Positions 1 through 8,935 of a DNA stretch of 64,000 bases are shown here, one piece after another. Origin of the DNA: Oscillospiraceae bacterium (GTDB lineage: Bacteria > Bacillota > Clostridia > Oscillospirales > Acutalibacteraceae); NCBI GenBank assembly GCA_902790325.1, contig CADARP010000003.1, positions 62,001 to 126,000 of the forward strand, written 5' to 3'. How positions within the stretch are numbered: the first letter of the stretch is position 1; each line of letters starts with the position of its first letter. The notes under the pieces were generated by a model. It made no database searches. It had not been told where the DNA came from and saw nothing but the letters and a program-made list of their open reading frames with translations. Made by a program: the position numbers and the translations under genes.

Positions 1-1
1 G

Positions 2-124
2 CTGCAATACTTCGACCTGCCGGAACGGCTGAATACAAGCGCGCTTCTGCAGGTGCTCAATACGTTCGTCAGCTACGACGAGTACCGTCGCGCAGCGGAC
101 GCGATTCGGGAGGACATGACATGA
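2..124 (+). CDS. 3' end of an unidentified protein (partial)
   Basis: The only open frame leading into ispF encodes about 40 C-terminal residues ([10 protein letters not shown]... ending IREDMT) and stops at a TGA that overlaps the ispF ATG as ATGA. The coupling suggests the same operon as ispF. IspD is a common neighbour of IspF, but this tail does not look like an IspD C-terminus to me, so no function is assigned. The gene starts upstream of the window. Confidence 0.55.
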   Translation: MQYFDLPERLNTSALLQVLNTFVSYDEYRRAADAIREDMT

Positions 125-600
125 ACGAACGCTTTCGTGTCGGCCACGGCTATGACGTGCACCGGCTCGTGCCGGACCGCAGGCTGATCCTCGGCGGCGT
201 GGAGATCCCGTTTGAACGCGGCCTTTTGGGCCATTCGGACGCTGACGTGCTGCTGCATGCGGTTGCGGATGCGCTTCTGGGCGCCGCCGCGCTGGGCGAC
301 ATCGGCTGTCTGTTTCCCGATACGGACCCGCAGTACGCGGGTGCGGACAGTCTCGAACTGCTGCGGCAGGTCGCACTGCGGGTGCGCGAGGCGGGCTTCA
401 CCGTCTGCAACGCGGATGCGACCGTGCTCATGCAGAGACCGAAACTGCGTCCGTACATCGACCGGATGCGGCACAACATTGCCTCGGCGCTCGACGTTCC
501 CGTTTCCGCCGTCAGTGTCAAGGCCACGACCGAGGAAGGATTGGGCTTTACCGGCACGGGAGAGGGCGTCGCGGCGCACTGTGTGTGCCTGATCTGTTAA
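121..600 (+). CDS. ispF: 2-C-methyl-D-erythritol 2,4-cyclodiphosphate synthase
   Basis: This enzyme converts CDP-methylerythritol 2-phosphate to the cyclic diphosphate in the MEP isoprenoid pathway and supplies undecaprenyl carriers among other products. The 159-aa length is normal for the family. The N-terminal GHGYDVH motif supplies metal ligands D12 and H14. The segment [19 protein letters not shown] supplies the third ligand, H46, and [11 protein letters not shown] follows it. The C-terminal [12 protein letters not shown] block is the CDP-binding end typical of IspF. The ATG overlaps the stop of the upstream partial gene. Recognition is firm. Confidence 0.96.
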   Translation: MNERFRVGHGYDVHRLVPDRRLILGGVEIPFERGLLGHSDADVLLHAVADALLGAAALGDIGCLFPDTDPQYAGADSLELLRQVALRVREAGFTVCNADATVLMQRPKLRPYIDRMRHNIASALDVPVSAVSVKATTEEGLGFTGTGEGVAAHCVCLIC

Positions 601-626
601 ATCTTCGTGAATTTCCTGCTTTTGAT

Positions 627-655
627 TTGCAAAAAGCTCATTTCTATGCTACAAT
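627..655 (+). promoter_or_regulatory. sigma-A type promoter for the cdaA operon
   Basis: A -35 TTGCAA (627-632) and a -10 TACAAT (650-655) are separated by 17 bp, 30 bp upstream of the cdaA ATG, in the A+T-richer gap after ispF. I see no convincing terminator between ispF and this promoter, so read-through from ispF is also possible. Confidence 0.65.
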
Positions 656-684
656 AACAGGATGAATGAAATGAGGTTCGATAG

Positions 685-1566
685 ATGAGTATTCTGAATT
701 CCCTGCAATCCCTGGCGCACAATGTGTTTGCGGTTTTTGCGGATTTCCGGTTCAACGATTTTCTGGACATTCTGCTTGTGGCGGTGCTGATCTACAACGC
801 CATCAAGCTCATCCGCGAGACGCGCACGATGCAGCTGATCAAGGGATTGGCGGTGCTGCTTGTGGTCTACGGCTTGGTTTCCGTCCTCAAGATGGAGGCC
901 AGCGGATACCTGTTCAATGCGCTGTTCCGCGACGTGATCCTCGTGCTGATCGTTGTGTTCCAGCCGGAGATCCGTCACGTGATCGAGTCGATGGGACGCA
1001 GTCGGTTCCGCGGGATCGGGGCGCTGCATTCGCGCTCTGCCAAGATCCGCTACAATGAGGAGACCGCCGAGGCGATCGAGGAAGTCTGCCGCGCCTGCGC
1101 GGAGATGAGCGACCGCAAGATCGGTGTTTTGCTGGCGTTTGAACGCGAAACGCCGCTGGGAGAAATCATCCAGACCGGTACGACGGTCGACGCGCGCATC
1201 AGCGAGGAGCTTTTGGGCAATGTGTTCTATCCGAAAGCGCCGCTGCATGACGGCGCCGCCGTGGTGCGCGACAACCGCCTGTACGCGGCGGGATGCATCC
1301 TGCCGCTGACGCAGAACCACAATGCGGTCAGCAGTGCGCTCGGCACCCGCCACAGAGCGGCGATCGGTTTGAGCGAGCAGAGCGACGCGGTGCTGGTCGT
1401 CGTGTCGGAGGAAACAGGCAATATCTCGTTTGCGAAGGAAGGCAAGCTGCGGCGGGATATGTCGCCCGGCGATCTGCGCGAGGTGCTCAGTCAGGAGCTG
1501 CTGCTGCCGGATACGGACGAAAACGAGTCCAGGTTGAAGAGTTTCTTCGGGAGGCTTCGCAAATGA
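685..1566 (+). CDS. cdaA: diadenylate cyclase CdaA (membrane c-di-AMP synthase)
   Basis: CdaA condenses two ATP into cyclic di-AMP, the messenger controlling K+ and osmolyte transport and cell-wall homeostasis in Firmicutes. The 293-aa protein has three hydrophobic N-terminal segments (about residues 26-95) followed by a DisA_N cyclase domain. The catalytic DGA lies at 189-191 (PLHDGAAVV) and GTRHRAA at 220-226. The ATG at 685 is preceded by a GAGG Shine-Dalgarno. The stop overlaps the cdaR start as ATGA. glmM, the usual third gene of this operon, is absent here. Confidence 0.96.
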   Translation: MSILNSLQSLAHNVFAVFADFRFNDFLDILLVAVLIYNAIKLIRETRTMQLIKGLAVLLVVYGLVSVLKMEASGYLFNALFRDVILVLIVVFQPEIRHVIESMGRSRFRGIGALHSRSAKIRYNEETAEAIEEVCRACAEMSDRKIGVLLAFERETPLGEIIQTGTTVDARISEELLGNVFYPKAPLHDGAAVVRDNRLYAAGCILPLTQNHNAVSSALGTRHRAAIGLSEQSDAVLVVVSEETGNISFAKEGKLRRDMSPGDLREVLSQELLLPDTDENESRLKSFFGRLRK

Positions 1567-2849
1567 GCCGAAAGCAAATATCCATCGGAAAGTGGTTGAA
1601 TAACAACAAATTTGTAGCAGTTCTGTCTGTGCTGCTCGCGTTGGTGATCTGGCTTGTCGTCGCGATGCAGATGAGCAATCAGATGCAGGCGACCTTCAAC
1701 GACATCCCGGTGACGTTCGAGACGACGATGACGGATTCGCTGGAACTGAAAATGTTCGGTCAGACGGATGTGCGCGTCAATGTGACCGTTTCCGGCAAGC
1801 GGTACGAGATCAGCCCTGCGGCGCTGTCAAGCGAAGATTTTATCGTGACGGCGTCCACGGCGAACGTTTCCTCGGTAGGCAAATACACGCTGCCGATCTC
1901 CGTGCGGCTGAAGGACCCGAACAAGGATATCGAGATCGTGAGTTTTATGCCCCAGTCGGTCGACATCAATTTTGATTTCAACACGTCGGAGATCTATCCG
2001 ATCGAGGTGCAGATCTCGGCGCCGAACGACCAGATCGCGGCGGACGGCTTTATTGCGGACGAGCCGCTTGTTTCTCCGGCGCAGGTGAGCATCACCGGCG
2101 CAGCTTCCGAGATCCAGTCGATCTCGAAAGTGATCGCCAAGATTGATCTGAAAGAACCGCTGACCCAAACGACCGGATTCGAGAAAACGCCGCTCGTGAT
2201 CGTCAACGCAAACGGCGGAACCGTGCGCAGCACCTATGTGCACGAAGAGGACAACATTACGGACGTGACCGTGACGGTGCGTGTTCTCAAGCTTATGCAG
2301 ATACGGCCGACGGTACAGTTGAAAAAATGCCCGAATTACTTCTCGGAAAACCGCTTGTCTTACAGTTGGACGCCGTCCGGTCTGATCAATGCGGCCGTGG
2401 AGACGGGGCTTTCGGACAGTACGGAGAGTTTGTCGCTCGGTTCGATCGACTTTTCACAGGTCAAGCCCGGCGTCAATACATTCGAGTTTGCCTGCAGCGA
2501 GATCGCCAATGCCCGCGTGCTGGACGATATCGACACGATCAAAGTTTCTTTCAACATCGACGGTGTGCAGTCGCGCAGATTCACCATATCGACAGACAAC
2601 GCCACATTTGCGGAACTGCCGGAGGGCATCCGCGCGTCGATCCCAGACGGGGGCACCTTGGAGCTGACCGTGTTCGGTCATGCGGACGAACTGGATGCGT
2701 TGACGCAGGACAATTTCTCGATCACCGTGGATGTTTCCACGCTGACAGACGCTGCCGGTACGGTCGATCTTCCCGCCGCCGTGTCGATCAACGGTATGAC
2801 GAGCTGCTGGGTGTTCGGCAATTATACCGTGCCCGTCGTCGTTTCCTGA
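1563..2849 (+). CDS. cdaR: CdaR, YbbR-domain regulator of CdaA
   Basis: CdaR is the membrane-anchored extracytoplasmic partner that modulates CdaA activity. The 428-aa protein starts at the ATG overlapping the cdaA stop. A longer upstream open frame exists but would lie inside cdaA. One N-terminal transmembrane segment (about 15-35, FVAVLSVLLALVIWLVVAM) is followed by roughly four YbbR-like beta repeats, with recurring patterns such as 'VTVSGKRYEISPAALSSEDF' and 'VSITGAASEIQSISKV'. The stop overlaps the next gene's start (TGATG). Assignment rests on position and repeat pattern. Confidence 0.93.
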   Translation: MSRKQISIGKWLNNNKFVAVLSVLLALVIWLVVAMQMSNQMQATFNDIPVTFETTMTDSLELKMFGQTDVRVNVTVSGKRYEISPAALSSEDFIVTASTANVSSVGKYTLPISVRLKDPNKDIEIVSFMPQSVDINFDFNTSEIYPIEVQISAPNDQIAADGFIADEPLVSPAQVSITGAASEIQSISKVIAKIDLKEPLTQTTGFEKTPLVIVNANGGTVRSTYVHEEDNITDVTVTVRVLKLMQIRPTVQLKKCPNYFSENRLSYSWTPSGLINAAVETGLSDSTESLSLGSIDFSQVKPGVNTFEFACSEIANARVLDDIDTIKVSFNIDGVQSRRFTISTDNATFAELPEGIRASIPDGGTLELTVFGHADELDALTQDNFSITVDVSTLTDAAGTVDLPAAVSINGMTSCWVFGNYTVPVVVS

Positions 2850-4186
2850 TGCGCGCGTGCATCAGGGCGCTCGCCGTAATTGCGCTGTGTGTGACGCTCG
2901 GCGGATGCAGTCTGTTCGCGCCTGTGCGCGAGCTGCTGGCCGTGCCGTCGTTTTCTGCGCAGAACGAAGCGCTCAAGCGCGCGTTTGAATCCGAGTACGG
3001 CAAAAACGTGCAGTATAAATCTCCGATCAGCGGCCGTTATCTTTCGGCGTTTGTCGTTGCCGATCTGGATGCGGACGGCGCGGATGAGGCGATGGTCTTC
3101 TTCCTGCCGGACGCGTTTACGACGACCGTGCATGTCGGCGTGCTGGACTGCGTCGACGGCGTGTGGCAGCGCACGGGCGAACTGGAGGGCGCGGGCAGCG
3201 ACGTCTATTCTGCCGAGACGATCGATCTCGACGGCGACGGACTGCAGGAAGTGATCCTGTGCTGGAGCACGCTCGAGAGCAGCCGTGTGATGAGCATCTA
3301 CGGCTGCGCGCATGCGCCGTTTTCTCTGCTGCGTCTGTCCGAAAACGCCTATACCGAAATGCTGACCGTGGACATGGACGGCGACGGCAGCATGGAAATC
3401 TTTACGACATATCTCTATTCTGCCGGCGGAAGCCAGACGGCGCAGGCACGCGTGCTGCGCAAAACGGAAAGCGGCATATCCGTGCTGGATAAATGCGAAC
3501 TGGACAGCAAGGTCAGCGGCTACGGCAGCATGTTCCTGCAGCGAACCGATACAGGTTCCGTACTCTATGTCGATGCGTACAAGGGCGATTCGCAGATGAT
3601 CACCGAGGTGATCTGCTGGGATGCGCGGACGGCGTCCATGACGGCGCCGCTGCTGGACAAGGAAACGCTGACGAACGAGCTGACCTGGCGCAGCACGGCA
3701 GTCGGATGCCGGGATGTGAACGGCGACGGCGTGCCGGAGATCCCGTGCCAGCGGGAGACGCTCGAAAAGAGCGAGTTGTGGAAGGACGCGGTTCAGCAGG
3801 ACCGCCAGCTCTTCATCACGCAGTGGTGCGCGTTCCGGGACGGAGAACTTGTTCCGACGCTCGAGAGTCTGCTGCACGGCACGCGATGGCTGTTTACCAT
3901 TCCGGAAGCATGGCGCGGCCGGTTTACCGTACGCATCGATCAGGATGCGGATAAATGGAATTTCTATCAAAAAGATCCCGATACGGACGAGAGCGTCGGA
4001 TATCTGTGCAGCGTGATCTTTACGTCTCAAACGCGCTGGAAGCAGAACCGTGACAAGCTGTACGCGGACTGCACCGAGCTGTGTGCAGCGGGCGAGGACA
4101 CGGTGCTGGTATACGGGATCAATACCGAAAGCCCGCTCGGCGTGGATGAGACGCTGTTGAGCGAAGCGTTCGGGTATCTGAACTGA
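2849..4186 (+). CDS. lipoprotein with FG-GAP/VCBS-like aspartate repeats, unknown function
   Basis: The 445-aa product has a lipoprotein signal peptide with lipobox LGGC (Cys20), so it should be attached to the outer face of the membrane. Four Asp-rich loops, DLDADGADEA, DLDGDGLQEV, DMDGDGSMEI and DVNGDGVPEI, resemble the calcium-binding loops of FG-GAP/VCBS beta-propeller repeats. The gene overlaps cdaR and lies 14 bp before a two-component system. It could be a cell-surface sensor or accessory factor for either neighbour, but that is inference. No catalytic motif is seen. Confidence 0.85.
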   Translation: MRACIRALAVIALCVTLGGCSLFAPVRELLAVPSFSAQNEALKRAFESEYGKNVQYKSPISGRYLSAFVVADLDADGADEAMVFFLPDAFTTTVHVGVLDCVDGVWQRTGELEGAGSDVYSAETIDLDGDGLQEVILCWSTLESSRVMSIYGCAHAPFSLLRLSENAYTEMLTVDMDGDGSMEIFTTYLYSAGGSQTAQARVLRKTESGISVLDKCELDSKVSGYGSMFLQRTDTGSVLYVDAYKGDSQMITEVICWDARTASMTAPLLDKETLTNELTWRSTAVGCRDVNGDGVPEIPCQRETLEKSELWKDAVQQDRQLFITQWCAFRDGELVPTLESLLHGTRWLFTIPEAWRGRFTVRIDQDADKWNFYQKDPDTDESVGYLCSVIFTSQTRWKQNRDKLYADCTELCAAGEDTVLVYGINTESPLGVDETLLSEAFGYLN

Positions 4187-4200
4187 TCGCGGAGGTCAAA

Positions 4201-4899
4201 ATGAAAAGAGTACTGGTCGCGGAGGACGAAGCTTCCATACGCGAGTTTGTGGTCATCAATTTGGAGCGATCCGGCTATACCGTCGAGCAGGCCGCAGACG
4301 GCGCCGAGGCGCTGGAGCTGTTCGCACAGCGCGGCGGCGATTTCGATGTGGCGATCCTCGACATTATGATGCCGCGCGTCAGCGGATTGGACGTCTGCAA
4401 GACGCTGCGGGCGCAAAACAGCAATCTCGGCATCATCATGCTCACGGCCAAGACACAGGAGATGGACAAGGTCACGGGGCTTTTGATGGGCGCAGACGAC
4501 TATGTGACAAAGCCTTTTTCGCCGTCGGAGCTGATGGCGCGCGTCGATGTGCTGTACCGCCGTGTCGAGATGGGCAGAGGCGACGCAAAACAGATCGACG
4601 CCAGGCTCGAGTGCGGCTGCTTCGTGCTGGATCTGCGCGGACGCACGCTGCAAAAGTGCGGCGAGCCGATCGAACTGACGCAGGTCGAGTTCCAGATGAT
4701 GGAATACTTCTTTGAAAACGCCGGCGCGGCGCTCGCACGCGCAGACATTCTGCGGCGTGTCTGGGGAGCGGAATACTACGGAGAGGAAAAGATCGTGGAC
4801 GTCAATGTGCGGCGTCTGCGCATGAAGATCGAGGATGATCCGTCCGTTCCGCAGCATCTGCAGACCGTATGGGGCGTCGGCTACCGCTGGCTGGGTTGA
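4201..4899 (+). CDS. OmpR/PhoB-family response regulator
   Basis: This DNA-binding response regulator has 232 aa. The receiver domain occupies about 1-118, with acidic pocket E8/D9, phosphoacceptor D54 (AILDIMMP), T82 and K104 (VTKPFSPSEL). A C-terminal winged-helix Trans_reg_C domain ends in VDVNVRRLRMKI...TVWGVGYRW. It is paired with the histidine kinase that starts 4 nt downstream. The Shine-Dalgarno is GGAGG (4191-4195). The architecture matches PhoB/WalR-type regulators. The regulated genes cannot be inferred from the sequence. Confidence 0.95.
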   Translation: MKRVLVAEDEASIREFVVINLERSGYTVEQAADGAEALELFAQRGGDFDVAILDIMMPRVSGLDVCKTLRAQNSNLGIIMLTAKTQEMDKVTGLLMGADDYVTKPFSPSELMARVDVLYRRVEMGRGDAKQIDARLECGCFVLDLRGRTLQKCGEPIELTQVEFQMMEYFFENAGAALARADILRRVWGAEYYGEEKIVDVNVRRLRMKIEDDPSVPQHLQTVWGVGYRWLG

Positions 4900-4903
4900 G
4901 ATT

Positions 4904-6349
4904 ATGATGCGTATCGGAATCATCACACGGCAATGGCTGCTGAAAACCTTTCTGATCGTTTCGCTTCTGATGGCGGCGATCGCGGCAACGCTGTCTTTTG
5001 CGATGCATTCTTTTTACTATAACACCGTTCGTTCGACGCTGTCTGCCGGTTACAACAGCATTGTATCCCGCTATTTCAATGCCGGCGCCGCGGGAACGTC
5101 CGACGAGGAGTTCAACCGCATTGCCCGCGCTTATATCGAATCCTATTCTCTGCGTGACATTGTGGACGTTTGGGTGATCGACCGCCACGGCGCCGTGGTG
5201 GCGACTTCGGACGGCTTTCGTGTGCCGGACGGCGTGGAAATGCCGGATTACGCGCAGGCGATCGCGTCCGACAAGCGCACGTCGACTTGGACGGGACGGA
5301 CTGCCGGCGGAGAAAAGATCATGGCGACGACGTATCTGCTCGGCAATGTGAACGCAGATGCCGCGTCCGCGCTTCGTTTTTCCACCTCGCTCGAAAAGGT
5401 GGACGCGCAGTTTCGCAGCGATGTGCTGCTGCTGATTATATTGAGCGTCGTTGCTGTTCTGCTCACGCTTGTCCCCGGTACGCTGTACATCGAAAAACTG
5501 GTGCGTGCCGTGCGCAGGACGACCGACGCGGCCAACGAGATCGCCAAGGGCGACTACAGTGTGCGCATCGACTACGCCGAGCACGACGAGATCGGCGCGC
5601 TGTGTACGGCGGTGCACGATATGGCGGACGAGATCAGTACCGCCGATAAGATGAAAAACGAGTTTATTTCCACCGTTTCCCATGAGCTGCGCACGCCGCT
5701 GACCGCGATACGCGGCTGGGGCGAAACGCTGCGGCAGGTGGGCGCCGACGACCCGGCGCTGACGGCGCGCGGGATCGACGTCATCCTCAAGGAGACGACG
5801 CGTCTGGGCGGCATGGTGGAGGAGCTTTTGGATTTTTCCCGTATCCGCAACGACCGGCTCAGCCTGCGCATCGCGCAGATGGACGCCGTCAGCGTGCTGG
5901 ATGAGGCGGTGCTCACGTTCCGCGAGCGTGCCGTGCGCGAGAGCAAACAGCTTCTGTACGCGCCGACCGCGGTCGAAGCGCCGATGCTCGGCGACGCGGG
6001 CAGGATCACACAGGTGTTCGTCAACGTGATCGACAACGCGCTCAAATACACCGACGCGGGCGGAACGATCCGCATCGGGACGTCCGTTGCCGACCGTCTT
6101 CTGGAGATCCGCATTTCCGACACGGGACGCGGCATTTCCGCGCGGGATCTGCCGCACGTGACGGAGAAGTTTTATAAGGCGGATCAGGCGGTGCGCGGTT
6201 CCGGCATCGGACTTGCCGTGGCAAGCGAGATCGTGCGCCTGCACAAAGGGACGCTGCAGCTCGAGAGCGAACGCGGCGTCGGCACCACAGTTATCATCAC
6301 CCTCCCGATCCTGGGGGAGGAAAGGAGTTTGGAATATGGGCAAGAATAA
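4904..6349 (+). CDS. sensor histidine kinase (PhoR-like) paired with the upstream regulator
   Basis: The 481-aa membrane kinase has TM1 at about 13-34, an extracytoplasmic sensor region at about 35-172, TM2 at about 173-192, a HAMP domain, HisKA with phosphorylated His260 (STVSHELRTPL), and HATPase_c boxes NVIDNALKYTDAGG, DTGRGI and GSGIGLAVA. The start is taken at ATG 4904 (MMRIG...), because upstream in-frame codons lie inside the regulator gene. It overlaps yqhQ by 14 nt, so it is probably co-expressed with cdaA, cdaR and the lipoprotein. The ligand is unknown. Confidence 0.95.
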   Translation: MMRIGIITRQWLLKTFLIVSLLMAAIAATLSFAMHSFYYNTVRSTLSAGYNSIVSRYFNAGAAGTSDEEFNRIARAYIESYSLRDIVDVWVIDRHGAVVATSDGFRVPDGVEMPDYAQAIASDKRTSTWTGRTAGGEKIMATTYLLGNVNADAASALRFSTSLEKVDAQFRSDVLLLIILSVVAVLLTLVPGTLYIEKLVRAVRRTTDAANEIAKGDYSVRIDYAEHDEIGALCTAVHDMADEISTADKMKNEFISTVSHELRTPLTAIRGWGETLRQVGADDPALTARGIDVILKETTRLGGMVEELLDFSRIRNDRLSLRIAQMDAVSVLDEAVLTFRERAVRESKQLLYAPTAVEAPMLGDAGRITQVFVNVIDNALKYTDAGGTIRIGTSVADRLLEIRISDTGRGISARDLPHVTEKFYKADQAVRGSGIGLAVASEIVRLHKGTLQLESERGVGTTVIITLPILGEERSLEYGQE

Positions 6350-7433
6350 AAAAGAAGGCGCTTCGTGCAGATATCTTGCGGCCGTGGGCGGTCAGGCGCT
6401 CATGGAGGGTATCATGATGAACGGGCCGAAGGGTGCGGCGATGGCGCTGCGTATGCCCGACGGTTCGATCGAGGTCACGCCCAAGCATCCGAAACGTCTG
6501 CGCGACAAGAATAAATTCTTTGCGCTGCCGTTCATCCGCGGGCCGATCGCGTTCGTGGAGAACATGGTCTTCGGGTATCAGTGCCTGATGGAATCCGCCG
6601 AAAAGACGAGTTTCGACCCGAACGAGCCGCAGGAAGAGGAGATGTCCAAGCTCGACCGCTGGCTGACCGATCACTTCGGACCGAAGATGATGTCCGTGAT
6701 CGGGATCATTTCGGTGATTCTCGGCTTTGCGCTGTCGTTCGGTCTGTTCATTGCGCTGCCGTCCTACATTTTCAAGGGCGTCCAGTATCTGACCGGACTC
6801 GACTACATGTGGCGTCCGCTGGTTGAGGGCGCTGTCAAGATCATCATTTTCGTCGGCTACATGGCCGCCGTTTCGCAGATGAAAGAAATGAAGCGGCTGT
6901 TCATGTACCACGGCGCGGAGCATAAGTCCATCTTCTGCCTGGAAGCGGGCGAGGCGCTGACGGTCGAAAACGTGCGCCGGCAGAAGCGGTTCCATCCGCG
7001 CTGCGGCACGAGCTTCCTGTTTGTGACGATCATTCTCAGCATTCTGCTGGCAGCCGTTATGTCGATCCTGCTGCGCAACACCGTGATCGTGGACAAGGAT
7101 CACACCATTCTCTGGGTGCTGCTCAAGCTCCTGCTGCTGCCGATCATCATGAGCTTCGGTTTTGAATTCATCCGTTACGCCGGCAAGCACGACAACGTTT
7201 TTGTTTCGATCTGTGCCGCGCCCGGACTGTGGATGCAGCGCATCACGACCAAGGAGCCGACCGATGACATCATCGAGGTGGGCATCGCCGCGCTGAAGGC
7301 GGTTCTGGACGAAGCGCCCGCCGCCGAAACCGGTGAAGCGCCGGCGGACGATGCGGCGGACGATGCGGCCGAGGCGCCTGCGGACGAACCGGCGCAGGAG
7401 CCGGACGAGCAGCCGACGACGGATGCGCAGTAA
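6336..7433 (+). CDS. yqhQ: DUF1385 (YqhQ-like) membrane protein
   Basis: The 365-aa protein belongs to the DUF1385/YqhQ family, recognised from the N-terminal block VGGQALMEGIMMNGPKG, the KR..FALPFIRG segment and YHGAEHKSIFCLEAGE. Several transmembrane segments lie at about 110-150, 170-190, 225-250 and 265-285. The last 45 or so residues are a low-complexity Ala/Asp/Glu/Pro tail. The start at 6336 has a strong AAAGGAG and overlaps the kinase end. The biochemical role is unsettled. It precedes prmC, which its end overlaps by 11 nt, a common Clostridia arrangement. Confidence 0.9.
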   Translation: MGKNKKEGASCRYLAAVGGQALMEGIMMNGPKGAAMALRMPDGSIEVTPKHPKRLRDKNKFFALPFIRGPIAFVENMVFGYQCLMESAEKTSFDPNEPQEEEMSKLDRWLTDHFGPKMMSVIGIISVILGFALSFGLFIALPSYIFKGVQYLTGLDYMWRPLVEGAVKIIIFVGYMAAVSQMKEMKRLFMYHGAEHKSIFCLEAGEALTVENVRRQKRFHPRCGTSFLFVTIILSILLAAVMSILLRNTVIVDKDHTILWVLLKLLLLPIIMSFGFEFIRYAGKHDNVFVSICAAPGLWMQRITTKEPTDDIIEVGIAALKAVLDEAPAAETGEAPADDAADDAAEAPADEPAQEPDEQPTTDAQ

Positions 7434-8265
7434 CAACACATACCGCGGCCTGCTGCGCCGGGGCGAAGCGGAACTGTCGGCGGCCGGGATCGACGACGCA
7501 GCGTTCGACGCGCGCTGTCTTTTGGAGGACTGCGCCGGTCTTGACCGCACGCATCTCATCCTGGCATACGGCGAAACGCCGGACGAGGCGGTATGCAGGA
7601 CGTATTCCGACCGCATCGGACGCCGCGCATCGGGCGAGCCGCTGCAGTATATCCTCGGCGCGTGGACATTCTGCGGATACACATTCCGCGTGCGCGAGGG
7701 CGTGCTGATCCCCCGCCCGGAGACGGAGTTTCTGGCGGAAAAAGCCGAGTCGCTTTTGCCGCAAAACGCGGTGCTGTACGATGTGTGTGCCGGAACGGGC
7801 TGCATCGGTTTGAGCGTCGCGCTGCGCCGACCGGACGTGCAGGTCTATCTCTTTGAAAAATACGAACGCCCCTTAGCTTGTCTGAGGGAGAATATTATGG
7901 TGCATTCTGCACAAAATGCACATGCGGTTTTGTGCGATGTGCTGCAGGGCGTCCCGGCGGGACTGCCCCGGCCGGACGGTATCGTCTCCAATCCGCCGTA
8001 TATTCCGGCGTCCGAACTGCCGATACTGCCGCGCGAAGTGCGCAGGGAGCCGCAGCAGGCGCTTGACGGCGGCGCGGATGGCTTGACGTTTTACCGTGCG
8101 CTGTGCGGGCTCTGGTTCCCGCTTCTTGCGGACGGCGGCTTTCTCTCGATGGAGTGCGGCGAACTGCAGCCGCCGAGGGTCGCGGCGCTCTTTGCGCACG
8201 CACAGACCGAACCCGATTGCTACGGGACGGAACGATTTGTAACAGCTTTTCGGAAAGGAACGTGA
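7423..8265 (+). CDS. prmC: release factor glutamine methyltransferase PrmC
   Basis: PrmC N5-methylates the GGQ glutamine of release factors RF1 and RF2. The 280-aa protein has an N-terminal helical domain, a Rossmann SAM motif I YDVCAGTGCIGL (119-130) and the catalytic NPPY at 190-193 (SNPPYIP), with REPQQALDGG downstream. The chosen ATG lies inside the yqhQ end. A longer in-frame extension would only re-read yqhQ in another frame. prfA, the frequent partner, is not present here. Confidence 0.95.
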   Translation: MRSNNTYRGLLRRGEAELSAAGIDDAAFDARCLLEDCAGLDRTHLILAYGETPDEAVCRTYSDRIGRRASGEPLQYILGAWTFCGYTFRVREGVLIPRPETEFLAEKAESLLPQNAVLYDVCAGTGCIGLSVALRRPDVQVYLFEKYERPLACLRENIMVHSAQNAHAVLCDVLQGVPAGLPRPDGIVSNPPYIPASELPILPREVRREPQQALDGGADGLTFYRALCGLWFPLLADGGFLSMECGELQPPRVAALFAHAQTEPDCYGTERFVTAFRKGT

Positions 8266-8269
8266 GCGT

Positions 8270-8932
8270 ATGCTGCTTCAGCTTATCCGCAACGGTTTTT
8301 CTATGCAGATGGTGGCGGGCGTGCTGTCGAGCATTTTTGTTGTGTTTTGCACGCTGCCGATTCACGAGTTCGCGCACGCGGTCGTTGCCGACCGTCTGGG
8401 CGATCCGACGGCGCGCCGCAACGGACGCCTGACGCTCAATCCCTTTGCGCACCTCGATCTTTGGGGCTGCCTGATGATCGTGCTGGTCGGCTTCGGCTAC
8501 GCCAAGCCTGTACCCGTCAATATGCGCAACTTCAAAAATCCCAAGGCGGGCATGGCTGCCGTGGCGTTTGCGGGTCCTTTGTCCAACCTCGTCATGGCGA
8601 TTGTGTTCCTGATCCTGCGCTGGGTATTCTCGGTTTACGGGAACAGCGATTTCACGCTGATCCTGGCATATTTCTTCTATTATGCGGCCTATATCAATGT
8701 GTCTCTTGCCGTGTTCAATCTGCTGCCGATCCCGCCGCTTGACGGTTCGCGGATCGCAACGGCGCTGATCCCGAACGAGACGTATTATAAGATCATGCAG
8801 TATGAGCGGTACATTATGATCGGTCTGTTCGTGCTGTTGCTGACCGGCGTGCTGACAAGGCCGCTGGCGCTGTTGTCCGGTTTGGTGATGGACGGCCTGG
8901 AAAAACTGACGTCTCTGCCGTTTGTGAGGTAA
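8270..8932 (+). CDS. site-2 protease family (M50) membrane metallopeptidase
   Basis: The 220-aa polytopic protein is an intramembrane zinc protease. The HEFAH motif at 32-36 supplies the HExxH ligands and NLLPIPPLDG (150-159) supplies the third ligand, D158. It has about five to six hydrophobic segments. It matches the short S2P/YwhC-like group lacking a PDZ domain that is often encoded beside scpAB in Clostridia. The substrate is unknown. It starts 4 nt after prmC and ends 3 nt before scpA, so it is part of the operon. Confidence 0.92.
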   Translation: MLLQLIRNGFSMQMVAGVLSSIFVVFCTLPIHEFAHAVVADRLGDPTARRNGRLTLNPFAHLDLWGCLMIVLVGFGYAKPVPVNMRNFKNPKAGMAAVAFAGPLSNLVMAIVFLILRWVFSVYGNSDFTLILAYFFYYAAYINVSLAVFNLLPIPPLDGSRIATALIPNETYYKIMQYERYIMIGLFVLLLTGVLTRPLALLSGLVMDGLEKLTSLPFVR

Positions 8933-8935
8933 TCT

